Below the pieces are notes generated by a model. That model was not told the origin of the DNA, ran no database searches, and was given only the letters and a program-made list of their open reading frames with translations. A DNA stretch of 64,000 nt from an uncultured Roseobacter sp. (GTDB lineage Bacteria; Pseudomonadota; Alphaproteobacteria; Rhodobacterales; Rhodobacteraceae), in the NCBI RefSeq assembly GCF_947495275.1, contig NZ_CANLYL010000010.1, forward strand, positions 116,585-180,584, read 5' to 3'. This document shows positions 1 to 8,082 of the stretch, in pieces. Each line of letters starts with the position of its first letter. Position 1 is the stretch's first letter. The position numbers were made by a program, and so were the translations under genes.

Positions 1-507
1 AAGGGCGTCACCGCGCTGAAACATCCGCACCAGCGCCCAGGCCACCGCTGAGAGGGCATCACGCTGGCCCACGGTGGTCAGCGTGTCACCGAGAAAATGT
101 TCCTCTGTGGCGGCCAGCCAGGTGATGTCAAAGGCCCGGGAGGTCGAGCTGCGAAAAAAATCAAAGAAGTCCCCCCGATCAAAAACGCAAAGCGTCATGT
201 TGGTCGTGGCCTCTACTGAGTGCCCCATTTCTCCCAGCATCCCCGCCTGAAGGCCAATGAAATCGCCCGGGAAGATGAAGTTGACGACCTGTCGGCGACC
301 ATCCGGCAAGGTCTTGTACCGCAGTCCCATCCCGCGCAACGCCGTGTAGAGTTGTGGCGCGTTTGATCCTTCCATCAGGATCGGCGTCCCCGGATCAACG
401 GATAACTCACCGGATTTGAACCGCTGGGTCTTTTCCAGCTCGTCCTGCGTCATGTCGTCAAAAAAGGATTGCCTGCGAAGCGGGCATGCTTTGCAGTCGG
501 TGACCAT
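1..507 (-). CDS. Crp/Fnr-family transcriptional regulator, C-terminus cut by window edge
   Basis: Open frame from an ATG at 507 running off the left edge, 169 codons visible. It reads as the cyclic-nucleotide-binding-type sensor domain of a Crp/Fnr regulator: the GDFIGLQAG segment is the typical loop, and a long dimerisation helix begins near the cut. The DNA-binding helix-turn-helix lies outside the window. Near the start is CKACPLRRQ, reminiscent of the N-terminal cysteines of Fnr. Only two cysteines cluster there, plus one isolated internal cysteine, so an Fnr-type iron-sulfur centre is not supported by what is visible. It is divergent from the small gene at 592, with about 85 bases between them. 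The inducer is unknown. Confidence 0.85.
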   Translation of the reverse strand, partial: MVTDCKACPLRRQSFFDDMTQDELEKTQRFKSGELSVDPGTPILMEGSNAPQLYTALRGMGLRYKTLPDGRRQVVNFIFPGDFIGLQAGMLGEMGHSVEATTNMTLCVFDRGDFFDFFRSSTSRAFDITWLAATEEHFLGDTLTTVGQRDALSAVAWALVRMFQRGDAL

Positions 508-591
508 AAATATTCCTCTTGCTATGTCATAGATTAATGCAGGAAGCCGCAAAGGGTTCCATGATGAGGTTCGAAATCCGGGAGCATCGCA

Positions 592-969
592 TTGGAACAG
601 ACCTTATTCGTCGGCATCGTCGTGAGCGATCCACTGATATCTCATGACATCGCAGGCATTTTTGCCTTCTGGCGGGCGGGTTCTGTTTGCCGGGTGTTTG
701 GCTCGATCGACGCGTTGCGCGCACTACCACCCAATGATTTCAATCCCGGGTTGGTGTTCATCGCAGCGACAAGGGCCGGATACCTAGATGTCGGCCCAAA
801 GGATTTTCTGTGGCTGCAACAGCGTGCCGTCATCACGCTCGACGTGAAGGAAAACACCCATTTTCCCCATTGGCGGCATCTGACGCGGCCCTTCACGCAG
901 GAACAGGTGATCCAGGCAGCGCAACAATTATTGAAGCCGGAAGCTGTAAACCAGTCACGCACGGGATAG
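592..969 (+). CDS. Receiver-like protein with degenerate phosphorylation site
   Basis: 125-residue protein from a TTG start preceded by GGGAG about seven bases upstream; no in-frame ATG fits better. The alternation of hydrophobic strands (LFVGIVVSDP, GLVFIAATR, AVITLDV) and the final TRPF followed by a helix resemble a CheY-like receiver fold. The strand that normally ends in the phosphorylated aspartate reads FIAATR, and the conserved Lys-Pro is Arg-Pro. If it is a receiver, it is probably not phosphorylated and would be a pseudo-receiver or adaptor. It has no output domain. It is divergent from the Crp/Fnr-type gene. The fold assignment is inference. Confidence 0.6.
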   Translation: MEQTLFVGIVVSDPLISHDIAGIFAFWRAGSVCRVFGSIDALRALPPNDFNPGLVFIAATRAGYLDVGPKDFLWLQQRAVITLDVKENTHFPHWRHLTRPFTQEQVIQAAQQLLKPEAVNQSRTG

Positions 970-987
970 GGCCGCGCGGGATTTTTG

Positions 988-1428
988 CTACTTGACCGGC
1001 TCCCCTTTTGGAACGGCGGTGGGGTCACCGATCTGCACCATTTGCTTTTTCATCCGTTCGCGCACGTCCCAGATGCCGGTCCAGCCCTTGGGCATGACAA
1101 AGGTGTCGCCGGCGGTAAATTCCTGTGTGCTTCCATCCGCGTTGGTGATCACAAGCCGCCCGCTGATCATCAGCACATATTCGGTGAAGGGATAATCGAT
1201 GAGACGGGTCTGGCTGACGTCCGCCTCCCAAACCCCGACGCGCACGATCGTCTCACCCGCATGGGTATCGTCGAAGGTAATTTTCTGCCCGACATAGACG
1301 CCGGGTTTGACGGGGAGTTCTTCGGTCGGCGTTGCGCTGTCGACAATCGCAATTGGCGGTGCCGTTTCCGCGCTCCCCATTGTTGCCGACAACATTGTCA
1401 GGCCCGTTAGCCAGTAAGCAAGGCGCAT
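988..1428 (-). CDS. Exported cupin-domain protein
   Basis: Start chosen at ATG 1428 because GGAAGGAAG lies just upstream; a TTG at 1443 is also in frame. The roughly 146-residue product begins with a signal peptide (MRLAYWLTGL, cleavage near GSAETA), so it is likely periplasmic. The body is a single small cupin barrel. VLMISGRLVITNADG and FTAGDTFVMPKGWTGIWDV match the second half of EutQ/DUF861-type cupins, which lack the full metal-binding histidine set. The substrate is unknown. It is convergent with the gene ending at 969 and does not obviously belong to an operon. Confidence 0.8.
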   Translation of the reverse strand: MRLAYWLTGLTMLSATMGSAETAPPIAIVDSATPTEELPVKPGVYVGQKITFDDTHAGETIVRVGVWEADVSQTRLIDYPFTEYVLMISGRLVITNADGSTQEFTAGDTFVMPKGWTGIWDVRERMKKQMVQIGDPTAVPKGEPVK

Positions 1429-1730
1429 GGTCTTCCTTCCCAAGTTGGTAATTTGTTGGTGGTAGCTCCAAAGCGTAGGGTTCAGGCGCTGGGCTGTCTA
1501 CGGGGGGACACTGCGACCTTCGTCTACCATGGAATTGAGCACAACAGTTGGCGCCCAGAGCGTGCGGCCGCGTCGGTTGCCGATCCTCCTGGGCGATGGT
1601 GCTTGGCCATCGTCGCAGCCCTGTCTATAGAAGACGCGCGGGGGCCGCGGGGCGGCTATGCTCAGGCAAGAACCCGAAAGATGTCAACGGAAGTGCTGAT
1701 CACGGCGCTGATGCAGAGGGTCCTTCCCGA
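1429..1730. other. Intergenic gap between cupin and sseB-like genes
   Basis: About 300 bases between divergently transcribed genes. Open frames cross it, but their translations (rich in Arg, Gly and Cys) look like noise. It presumably holds both promoters. No clear -35/-10 pair, hairpin or repeat was recognised. Confidence 0.4.
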
Positions 1731-2525
1731 ATGAGCGCACCAACACCCCTGGACCTTGCCCATGCCGCCATGGAGGCTGCCCCCGCAGATGATGCGGCGC
1801 GGTTGCGATTTTACGAACGTCTGGCGGCATCGGAATTGTTCCTGATGCTGGCGCAGGAAGCTGTAGGCGACGAGCAGATTTCCCCGGAGGTCTTTGATCT
1901 TGGCGAGGCGCGCTATGTGCTGGTGTTTGACCGCGAGGACCGGTTGGCCGAGTTTGCGGGTCAGGTGGTGCCTTATGTGGCCCTGTCGGGGCGGGTTTTG
2001 TCTGGCATGCTGGCAGGTGAGGGTCTGGGGCTTGGGGTCAATCTCGAAGTGGCCCCTTCGGCCATCCTGTTGCCTGAGAGCGCTGTGACATGGCTGCATG
2101 AAACCCTGGGTCATTTGCCGGATGAGGTGGAGGCAACCATCGCGCAGGTGCATCCACCAACCGGGTTGCCCGAGGCCCTGATCACCGCCATCGACAGCAA
2201 ACTGGCAACCGCGATGGGTCTCGCGCAATGTGCCTATCTTGTCGGCACAACGGATGATGCGGGCAAGCGGGGTCATCTGTTGGGGTTTCTGGGGGCCATT
2301 CCGGAGGCTCAGGACGCGCTGGCCCGCGCTGCCGCCGAGGCCCTGACCTTTTCAGGTCTGGAAGCGGGCGCGATGGATGTGGGGTTCTTTCGGGCCTCTG
2401 ACCCCATGGCCCGTCGGATGGAAACCGCAGGGCTGCGCTTTGATCTGCCGCAATTGCAGGCCCGCGCGCCTACGGCGGTGATCCCGCCCGGCAGCGACCC
2501 CGAAACCCCGCCCAAGCTGCGCTGA
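1731..2525 (+). CDS. SseB-family protein
   Basis: 264 residues from the ATG at 1731. The open frame continues upstream to 1548, but that extension is low-complexity and unlike the family. The protein has an SseB N-terminal domain (about residues 10-115: FYERLAASELFLML, then YVLVFDREDRLAEF and a segment ending LGVNLE). A C-terminal SseB-like domain follows that ends in RFDLPQL. SseB was first noted beside a rhodanese in enterobacteria and its biochemical role is not settled. Here a rhodanese-domain gene lies about 0.7 kb downstream on the same strand, but a 168-base gap and a YHS gene separate them. Confidence 0.8.
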   Translation: MSAPTPLDLAHAAMEAAPADDAARLRFYERLAASELFLMLAQEAVGDEQISPEVFDLGEARYVLVFDREDRLAEFAGQVVPYVALSGRVLSGMLAGEGLGLGVNLEVAPSAILLPESAVTWLHETLGHLPDEVEATIAQVHPPTGLPEALITAIDSKLATAMGLAQCAYLVGTTDDAGKRGHLLGFLGAIPEAQDALARAAAEALTFSGLEAGAMDVGFFRASDPMARRMETAGLRFDLPQLQARAPTAVIPPGSDPETPPKLR

Positions 2526-2693
2526 GCGCGCCCGAAACGCCTAATTTTTCACACGTTTGTTCACATCACGGGTTTGCCTCATCACAACGCTGCGAGAGCG
2601 GGGCGCATGGGGGTGCCAAAGGGGGTTTCCTGCGCCTAAATGGAATAACGTGGCCACGGTCACCGCGTCCCATATGTTTGACAGGAGCCTGAA

Positions 2694-3218
2694 ATGACCC
2701 GTTTTTCGTTACTAATTGCCGGTGCGGCAACCGCTTTGACCTTTGCTTCCGCGGCCCTTGCGGGTCAACAATATGTCGACCCCACGGGCTATGCGGTTTC
2801 AGGGTTTGACGTGGTGGCCTATTTTGACCTGACGCAATCGCCGGTGGGTGCAGACCAACCTCAGGCCGTGCCGGGTGACAAAGACATCACCGCCTCCTAC
2901 AATGGCGCGGTTTTCGCCTTCTCCTCCGAGGCCAACAAAGCGAAGTTTCTGACGGATCCTGAGAAATTCGTCCCCCAGTACGACGGGCATTGCGCTTATG
3001 GTGTGGCACAGGGCGGGAAGGTTCCGGGCAACCCCAATTTGTGGCGCATTCTTGATGGCAAACTTTATCTCAACATCACGCCAAATGTGGTCGGGTTCTG
3101 GGAAGAAGACATCCCGGGCAACCTGCAATTGTCCGAGGCAAATTGGGTCAGCATTGAAGGTGACGCGGCCTCAGACCGTCCGATCCCGCTCTATGAAAGC
3201 ACCGCACCGGTGCCGTAG
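2694..3218 (+). CDS. Exported YHS-domain protein
   Basis: 174 residues starting at an ATG preceded by AGGAG. A clear signal peptide (LLIAGAATALTFASAALA) is followed by the YHS motif: DPTGYAVSGFDVVAYF, then FSSEANKAKFLTDPEKFVPQYDGHCAYGVAQG, where the cysteine and flanking residues suggest a metal- or thiol-binding site. Exported YHS proteins of this shape are common in Rhodobacterales, and a role in metal handling is usually assumed rather than shown. The stop is three bases from the next gene start, so it is the first gene of an operon with the rhodanese and esterase genes. Confidence 0.85.
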   Translation: MTRFSLLIAGAATALTFASAALAGQQYVDPTGYAVSGFDVVAYFDLTQSPVGADQPQAVPGDKDITASYNGAVFAFSSEANKAKFLTDPEKFVPQYDGHCAYGVAQGGKVPGNPNLWRILDGKLYLNITPNVVGFWEEDIPGNLQLSEANWVSIEGDAASDRPIPLYESTAPVP

Positions 3219-3220
3219 CC

Positions 3221-3715
3221 ATGTCTGACCCCGAAACACGCCCCGCACCCGGCAACCCCCGAAACCGCTACACGCGGCGGGGCCTTCTGGCGCTGGGCGT
3301 GATCGGCGTGGCCACGGCCGGGGGTTTTGCCGCGCGGTGGTTCAATATCTGGGCAGAAAACGGCGAGAATGCTCTGAGTGCGCCGGATGCCCATTCCGCA
3401 GCCACCAACGGGGATATCCTGCTGGTCGATATCAGACGCCCGGATGAATGGGCGCTGACAGGTGTTGGCGAGGGTGCCATGCCGCTGGACATGCGGCGCA
3501 AGGATTTCATCGCGGTGCTGACGGCAGCGGTTGAGAATGACACCACGCGGCCCGTGGCGCTGATCTGCGCGCGCGGGGTGCGCTCCCGCAAACAATCTGC
3601 CAAGCTCTTCGAGGCTGGCTTTACCCGCATCATCGACGTGCCCGAAGGCATGCTGGGCTCCGGCGCGGGACCGGGATGGCTCAAACGCGGCCTGCCGGTG
3701 CGCAAGGAGAGCTGA
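3221..3715 (+). CDS. Tat-exported rhodanese-domain protein
   Basis: 164 residues. The N-terminus carries YTRRGLLALGVIGVA, a twin-arginine-type signal or anchor, so the domain is likely periplasmic. The rhodanese fold spans about residues 60-160: ILLVDIRRPDEW near its start, and the active-site loop CARGVRSRK with the catalytic cysteine in place. Rhodaneses transfer sulfane sulfur to thiol or cyanide acceptors. The gene sits between an exported YHS protein and an exported hydrolase, three bases after the former and abutting the latter. The three are probably co-expressed in the periplasm. The acceptor is unknown. Confidence 0.87.
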   Translation: MSDPETRPAPGNPRNRYTRRGLLALGVIGVATAGGFAARWFNIWAENGENALSAPDAHSAATNGDILLVDIRRPDEWALTGVGEGAMPLDMRRKDFIAVLTAAVENDTTRPVALICARGVRSRKQSAKLFEAGFTRIIDVPEGMLGSGAGPGWLKRGLPVRKES

Positions 3716-4552
3716 ATGACAAGACTGCTTGCGCTGCTGGCCGCTGTGTGGCTGGGCTGGACGGGGGCTGCCACTGCGGGATGTGGGGCCAGTGCGGATC
3801 CCTGCGAAATCAATTTGGGTGCCTATCACGTCCGTCTGCCGGACGGAGAGATCAAGGGTGCCATTTTGTACATTCACGGCTACGGCGGCTCGGGCGCGGG
3901 CGCGCTACGGCCCAAGGATTGGGTCAATACGGCGCTTGCACGCGGCTACGCGTTGATTGCGCCGGACGGTATCCCCTATGCCGAAGGGCGCGGGCGCGGC
4001 TGGTCCTTCATCCCCGGACGCCGGATTTTGCGCGACGAGCCGGTTTTTCTGGCGGCGGTGCGCGATGACGCGGCCCGGCGGTTTGGTTTTGATCCCGATC
4101 AGGTCATTTTGAGCGGGTTTTCCATTGGCGGTTCCATGACCTCCTACATGACCTGCCAGCAGCCCGACGCCTTTGCTGCCTATGCGCCGGTGGCGGGCGG
4201 CTTCTGGCGACCCCATCCGACCGAATGCGCCGGGGCTGTCCGGCTGTTGCACACCCACGGTTGGACAGATGGCACTGTGCCGCTGGAAGGTCGGGTGCTG
4301 CGCGGTGAAGACGCCACCGACCCGGGCGCGCTGATGCAGGGCGATATCTTCTACACGCTGCGCATGTGGCGCGAGGTGAACGCTTGTAACCAGTTGCGCG
4401 CGGACCGTTTCGTGACCAAAGGCGCCTTCATGCGCCGCGCCTGGGATCGCTGCGCCGATGGCTCTGCGCTGGAATTCGCGCTCTTTCCGGGTGGCCATGT
4501 GGTGCCGGACGGTTGGGCGGAGATGATGCTCGACTGGTACGAAGGACTATAA
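3716..4552 (+). CDS. Secreted alpha/beta hydrolase, polyhydroxybutyrate-depolymerase/feruloyl-esterase type (LpqC-like)
   Basis: 278 residues. The ATG follows the rhodanese stop directly, so the two are likely coupled. A signal peptide (LLALLAAVWLGWTGAATA) precedes the mature chain. The fold is an alpha/beta hydrolase: an oxyanion region at YIHGYGGSG, nucleophile elbow GFSIGGSM with the catalytic serine, an acid near HTHGWTDGTVP, and a late histidine in FPGGHVVPDGW. This matches the COG3509 group that includes LpqC and short PHB-depolymerase-like esterases. Several cysteines, paired near the N-terminus and in the middle, fit an exported disulfide-bonded enzyme. The ester substrate cannot be read from sequence. 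Confidence 0.85.
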   Translation: MTRLLALLAAVWLGWTGAATAGCGASADPCEINLGAYHVRLPDGEIKGAILYIHGYGGSGAGALRPKDWVNTALARGYALIAPDGIPYAEGRGRGWSFIPGRRILRDEPVFLAAVRDDAARRFGFDPDQVILSGFSIGGSMTSYMTCQQPDAFAAYAPVAGGFWRPHPTECAGAVRLLHTHGWTDGTVPLEGRVLRGEDATDPGALMQGDIFYTLRMWREVNACNQLRADRFVTKGAFMRRAWDRCADGSALEFALFPGGHVVPDGWAEMMLDWYEGL

Positions 4553-4583
4553 TCGCCACGCCGGTTTTTTCGGAGGGGTTGCA

Positions 4584-4607
4584 CAGTTCAAAAGACCCCT
4601 TGAACTG
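4584..4607. terminator. Hairpin between convergent genes
   Basis: A perfect 8-bp inverted repeat (CAGTTCAA / TTGAACTG) with an 8-base loop sits in the 102-base gap between the esterase and opgH stop codons. There is no T-run on either side, so it may be a weak or factor-assisted bidirectional terminator. Confidence 0.4.
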
Positions 4608-4654
4608 CCGTTCCATCGTGATCGTGAAGACGCTGTTCCGCCGGAAACACCGTT

Positions 4655-6562
4655 CTATTCAGCGGGGATCTGGCTGCTGCCCAACACGGTGCGCATTTGG
4701 CTGCGGGCGACACGCGCGCGCGCGACAATGGCCGGTTCGCGCAGCGTATGCGGGCTTTGCATGCGCAACCCACCGGGCAGGGAGCGGGGCAGGGGCCAGG
4801 CGCTGAGCGCGGACAAAGGTACGGCCAGACATAAGCTGGCGGCGATCGGAATAAGCCAGAGCGAGACGAGACCTGACAGCAAGCCCGCCAGCAGGACCAG
4901 ACCAAGCACGGTTTCCATCCAGTGAAAGCGGATCAGCGTTTTCAGCGGATAGGCGTTGGCATTGCGTGACTGCGCCGCCCAGGCGTCGGATTTGCCAAAG
5001 GCCGCCCGCAGCACGGCGCGGGTCTGCTGGATCATCATCACCGGCGCATAAGCGATGGAGAGGATAATCTCGACCACGAAAGCCATCAGGAACGCGGCAC
5101 GCCCGCCGTAGACCCGCGTTGCCTTGGGGTGCAGGGAAATGATGCCCGCGCCGACCATCTTGGGGGCCAGCAGCATGGCATACATGATGATCAGGAAAAC
5201 GGCGGAATCGATGTGGCTCATTTCCGGTGGCCAGTCGGGGAAGAGCGGGTTGGTCTCGTTGAAATAGCGCACGATGTTGGTTTCGGAATCCTTGCCCAGC
5301 AAGGCCCAAATCACCAGAAGCACAAACCATGCGGGCGACAGAAGGTAACTGACAGCCCCGTGCAGCAGATGAAACCGCGAGACCGGGTGCAGACCGGCGG
5401 TGCGCAGCAGACGCAGGTGTTGCAGGTTGCCGCGGCACCAGCGCTGGTCACGCAGCACATAATCGATCAGGGTGCCGGGGGTTTCTTCGAAACTGCCTGA
5501 GACGCGGGGCAGAAAACGCACCCGCCAACCGGCACGGCGCAAGAGGCCTGCTTCGACAAAATCATGGCTGAGGATCAATTCCGAGCGCCCCTTGCGCCCT
5601 TGCAGATAGGGCAGACCGGCAGAGGCGGCGAAAGCGCGTGTGCGAATGATCGCGTTGTGCCCCCAGTAGTTGCCTTCACTGCGTGCCCATTTTGCGAGAC
5701 CCTCGGCCAGCAGCCAGCCATAGGCGATGTTGGAGAATTGCTGCAACCGGGCGAAAAGCGTCTCCGCGCCGATCAGCATCGGGAAGGTCTGAATCAACCC
5801 CGCGCGCGGATCAACGCTAAGCTCATCGGCCAGCCGGTCAATGGCGCGGCCTGTCATCAGGCTGTCGGCGTCCAGCACCACCATGGCTTCATAGGCTGCA
5901 CCCCAACCGGTGATCCAATCCACCAGGTTGCCGGTTTTTTTGTCGGTGTTGTCAGCGCGGCGGCGGTAGTGCACATCCATGCCTTCGGGCGCATTGGCGC
6001 GCAGCGCCTCAAAGGCCCGTGCCTCATCCGCAGCGATGGCGTCATCGCGCGTGTCAGAGAGCACAAAGAGCGTGTAGTGGTGGCGTGTATCGCGTCGGGC
6101 CAGATCATCAAGCATCGCCGTGGCATTGCCGAAGACGTCACTTGCCACTTCGTTGTAGATGGGCACCAGCAGGGCCACATCCATCGGTTTGACATCCGCG
6201 CGCGGTCGTTGCTGGGCGTTTTCGCGCGCCAGAAGGCCCGCGATGGCCACGCCCACGGTGCTGACCGAGAGGGTGACCCAGATGAAGGTCATGCCGATCA
6301 TCGCCAGCAGCGCCCATTCCAGTCCCGTCATGCCGGTCTCCGCAAGCCAGCCGTAAAGACCGGAGACCAGCAGGGCGGTGCCCAGAAGGGCCGGGACAAA
6401 GAGTGCCAGCCGCCACAGCAGCGTGCGGCGTGGCGATTGATCCGACAGGTTTTCATGCGCCACCGGCGGGGCGGTCAAGTCCTGCACGCGCATGTTCAGC
6501 GGTGCGCGCGGCGGCATACCCGGGGGGGTCGTGTCACTGATATGCGCGTTGAAATCTCTCAT
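4655..6562 (-). CDS. opgH: Glucans biosynthesis glucosyltransferase OpgH (MdoH)
   Basis: 635 residues from the ATG at 6562, which overlaps the opgG stop by ATGA; a GTG at 6586 is also in frame. This is an inner-membrane family 2 glycosyltransferase that polymerises beta-1,2-linked glucose from UDP-glucose for periplasmic glucans. Two N-terminal membrane segments precede the cytoplasmic domain (about 120-360) with DADSLMTG, a later catalytic region ending FVEAGLLRRAG, and the acceptor motif QRWCRGN. At least five membrane spans follow. Near the N-terminus it is shorter than the roughly 850-residue enterobacterial protein, as expected for alphaproteobacteria. It is last in the opgC-opgG-opgH operon. 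Confidence 0.95.
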   Translation of the reverse strand: MRDFNAHISDTTPPGMPPRAPLNMRVQDLTAPPVAHENLSDQSPRRTLLWRLALFVPALLGTALLVSGLYGWLAETGMTGLEWALLAMIGMTFIWVTLSVSTVGVAIAGLLARENAQQRPRADVKPMDVALLVPIYNEVASDVFGNATAMLDDLARRDTRHHYTLFVLSDTRDDAIAADEARAFEALRANAPEGMDVHYRRRADNTDKKTGNLVDWITGWGAAYEAMVVLDADSLMTGRAIDRLADELSVDPRAGLIQTFPMLIGAETLFARLQQFSNIAYGWLLAEGLAKWARSEGNYWGHNAIIRTRAFAASAGLPYLQGRKGRSELILSHDFVEAGLLRRAGWRVRFLPRVSGSFEETPGTLIDYVLRDQRWCRGNLQHLRLLRTAGLHPVSRFHLLHGAVSYLLSPAWFVLLVIWALLGKDSETNIVRYFNETNPLFPDWPPEMSHIDSAVFLIIMYAMLLAPKMVGAGIISLHPKATRVYGGRAAFLMAFVVEIILSIAYAPVMMIQQTRAVLRAAFGKSDAWAAQSRNANAYPLKTLIRFHWMETVLGLVLLAGLLSGLVSLWLIPIAASLCLAVPLSALSAWPLPRSLPGGLRMQSPHTLREPAIVARARVARSQMRTVLGSSQIPAE

Positions 6563-8082
6563 CCGGTTGTCCAACGGTAAAGCCACACTTCGCTCAAGGG
6601 GGCGCCATCCAGACGCAGTTGCGCCCGGAATTCGATGTAGCGGGCATCCTCGGGCTGAAAGGTAAACGCCAGACGCGGCCCATTGGTTTCAGGATTTCTT
6701 TGCACAAGGCCGGGGCTCACGGTTCCGGCGCTGCCCCGCAATACGATATCGAGGCGGGCGAGATCTTCGGGCACCAGTGCGCCATCTTCGAAATCAATGG
6801 CCACGATATTGCCGCCCTCAGGGCGTCCGCCAATAGCGGTGTTCAACACGCGCAGGGGCATATCGGCATTGGGCGCAGGGTCTGCGCCCCAGTCGAGCTG
6901 GTAGCTCATCTTGTGGCTGGTCCCGGCGAGAATAGGTTCCGATGGTCGCCAATAGGCTACGATATTGTCGTAAATCTCCAGATCGGCGGGGATTTCCACC
7001 AGGGTGACCGACCCGCGGCCCCAGTCTTCCTGCGGGGTGATCCAGACGGAAGGGCGCGAATGGTAGAGCGCTTCGAGATCGGCATAATCGCGGAAGGCGC
7101 GGGGCCGTTGCATCAGGCCAAACCCGCGCGGGTTGGTGTCGGCAAAGGCGCTGATCTGCAGGGTCAGCGGGTTGGCCAGCGGACGCCAGATCACTTCGCC
7201 TGCGCCATTGTGAATAAGCAGCCCGTCACTGTCGTGAACCGCCGGGCGGAAGTCATCGAACCGCTGCCGCATGGTTTCGTCAAAAAGAAACATGGAGGTC
7301 AGGGGGGCGATACCGACGTGGCTCATATCGCTGCGCGCGAAAATCTCTGCCGAAACGGCCATGCGCAGGGTGTCCCCATGGGCAATGTCAAACCGGTAGG
7401 CCCCGGTGCAGCTGGGGCTGTCGAGCAGCGCGTGGAGCACCACCGAGCCCGAGCCCGGTTGCGGCGTTTCCAGCCAGAAGGCGGTGAAATCGGGGAATTC
7501 CTCACCCATCGGATCACCGGTTTTCAGCGCCAGACCGCGCGCGGACAACCCGTAGGTTTCGCCGGTGCCAATGCCGCGAAAATAGCTCGCGCCCTGAAAC
7601 ACGGCGTATTCCTGGAAGATGCCCGCCTGTTCCAGTTCGGCCCGCAGACGCAGCCCGGAATAGCCAAGCGTCGCGTCGATCTCCACATCCGGGAACTTAT
7701 CAGTGGTGTCAAAAACGCCCATGTCAAAAGCCAGAGGGCGCGCGGTGCCGTCCTCGACCACATTGACCTCGACCGCCTGGGGGAAATAAAGCCCCGGCGG
7801 GAAGACATCCACGCGCTGGGGTTTGTCGCTGTCTTCCCAAAGCGCGTTGCGGCCATCGAACCAAATCTTGCGATACTGGTCATAGGTCAGATTGCGCCAG
7901 CTTTCGGGGATCAGCGGACGGGGCATGTAGTCTTTTTGCGCGAGTTCCATGGCGCGCATCCGCACGGTTTCCGCGTCAAAGGGTTGGGCATCGCCCAGTT
8001 GCAACCCTGGTTCTGCGGCAAATCCAGCCGATGGAACGGCGGCCAGTGCGGCCAGCGATTTGAGCACATCACGTCGCAGCAT
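6559..8082 (-). CDS. opgG: Periplasmic glucan biosynthesis protein OpgG/OpgD
   Basis: 507 residues from the ATG at 8082. An upstream open frame exists but overlaps opgC and is not protein-like. The family has a beta-sandwich N-terminal domain plus an immunoglobulin-like C-terminal domain and shapes or branches the glucan backbone in the periplasm. Recognisable segments include PRPLIPESWRNLTYDQYRKI, YFRGIG, and MRQRFDDFRPAVHDSDGL. The N-terminus, MLRRDVLKSLAALAA, is a twin-arginine-type signal as in OpgD rather than the Sec signal usual for OpgG. OpgG and OpgD are close paralogues, so the symbol could be either. Its start shares one base with the opgC stop and its stop overlaps opgH. Confidence 0.93.
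   Translation of the reverse strand: MLRRDVLKSLAALAAVPSAGFAAEPGLQLGDAQPFDAETVRMRAMELAQKDYMPRPLIPESWRNLTYDQYRKIWFDGRNALWEDSDKPQRVDVFPPGLYFPQAVEVNVVEDGTARPLAFDMGVFDTTDKFPDVEIDATLGYSGLRLRAELEQAGIFQEYAVFQGASYFRGIGTGETYGLSARGLALKTGDPMGEEFPDFTAFWLETPQPGSGSVVLHALLDSPSCTGAYRFDIAHGDTLRMAVSAEIFARSDMSHVGIAPLTSMFLFDETMRQRFDDFRPAVHDSDGLLIHNGAGEVIWRPLANPLTLQISAFADTNPRGFGLMQRPRAFRDYADLEALYHSRPSVWITPQEDWGRGSVTLVEIPADLEIYDNIVAYWRPSEPILAGTSHKMSYQLDWGADPAPNADMPLRVLNTAIGGRPEGGNIVAIDFEDGALVPEDLARLDIVLRGSAGTVSPGLVQRNPETNGPRLAFTFQPEDARYIEFRAQLRLDGAPLSEVWLYRWTTG

Noticed and set aside
1548..1730. Upstream extension of the SseB-like open frame
   Set aside because: Arg/Gly/Cys-rich text unlike the family; the ATG at 1731 starts the recognisable domain.
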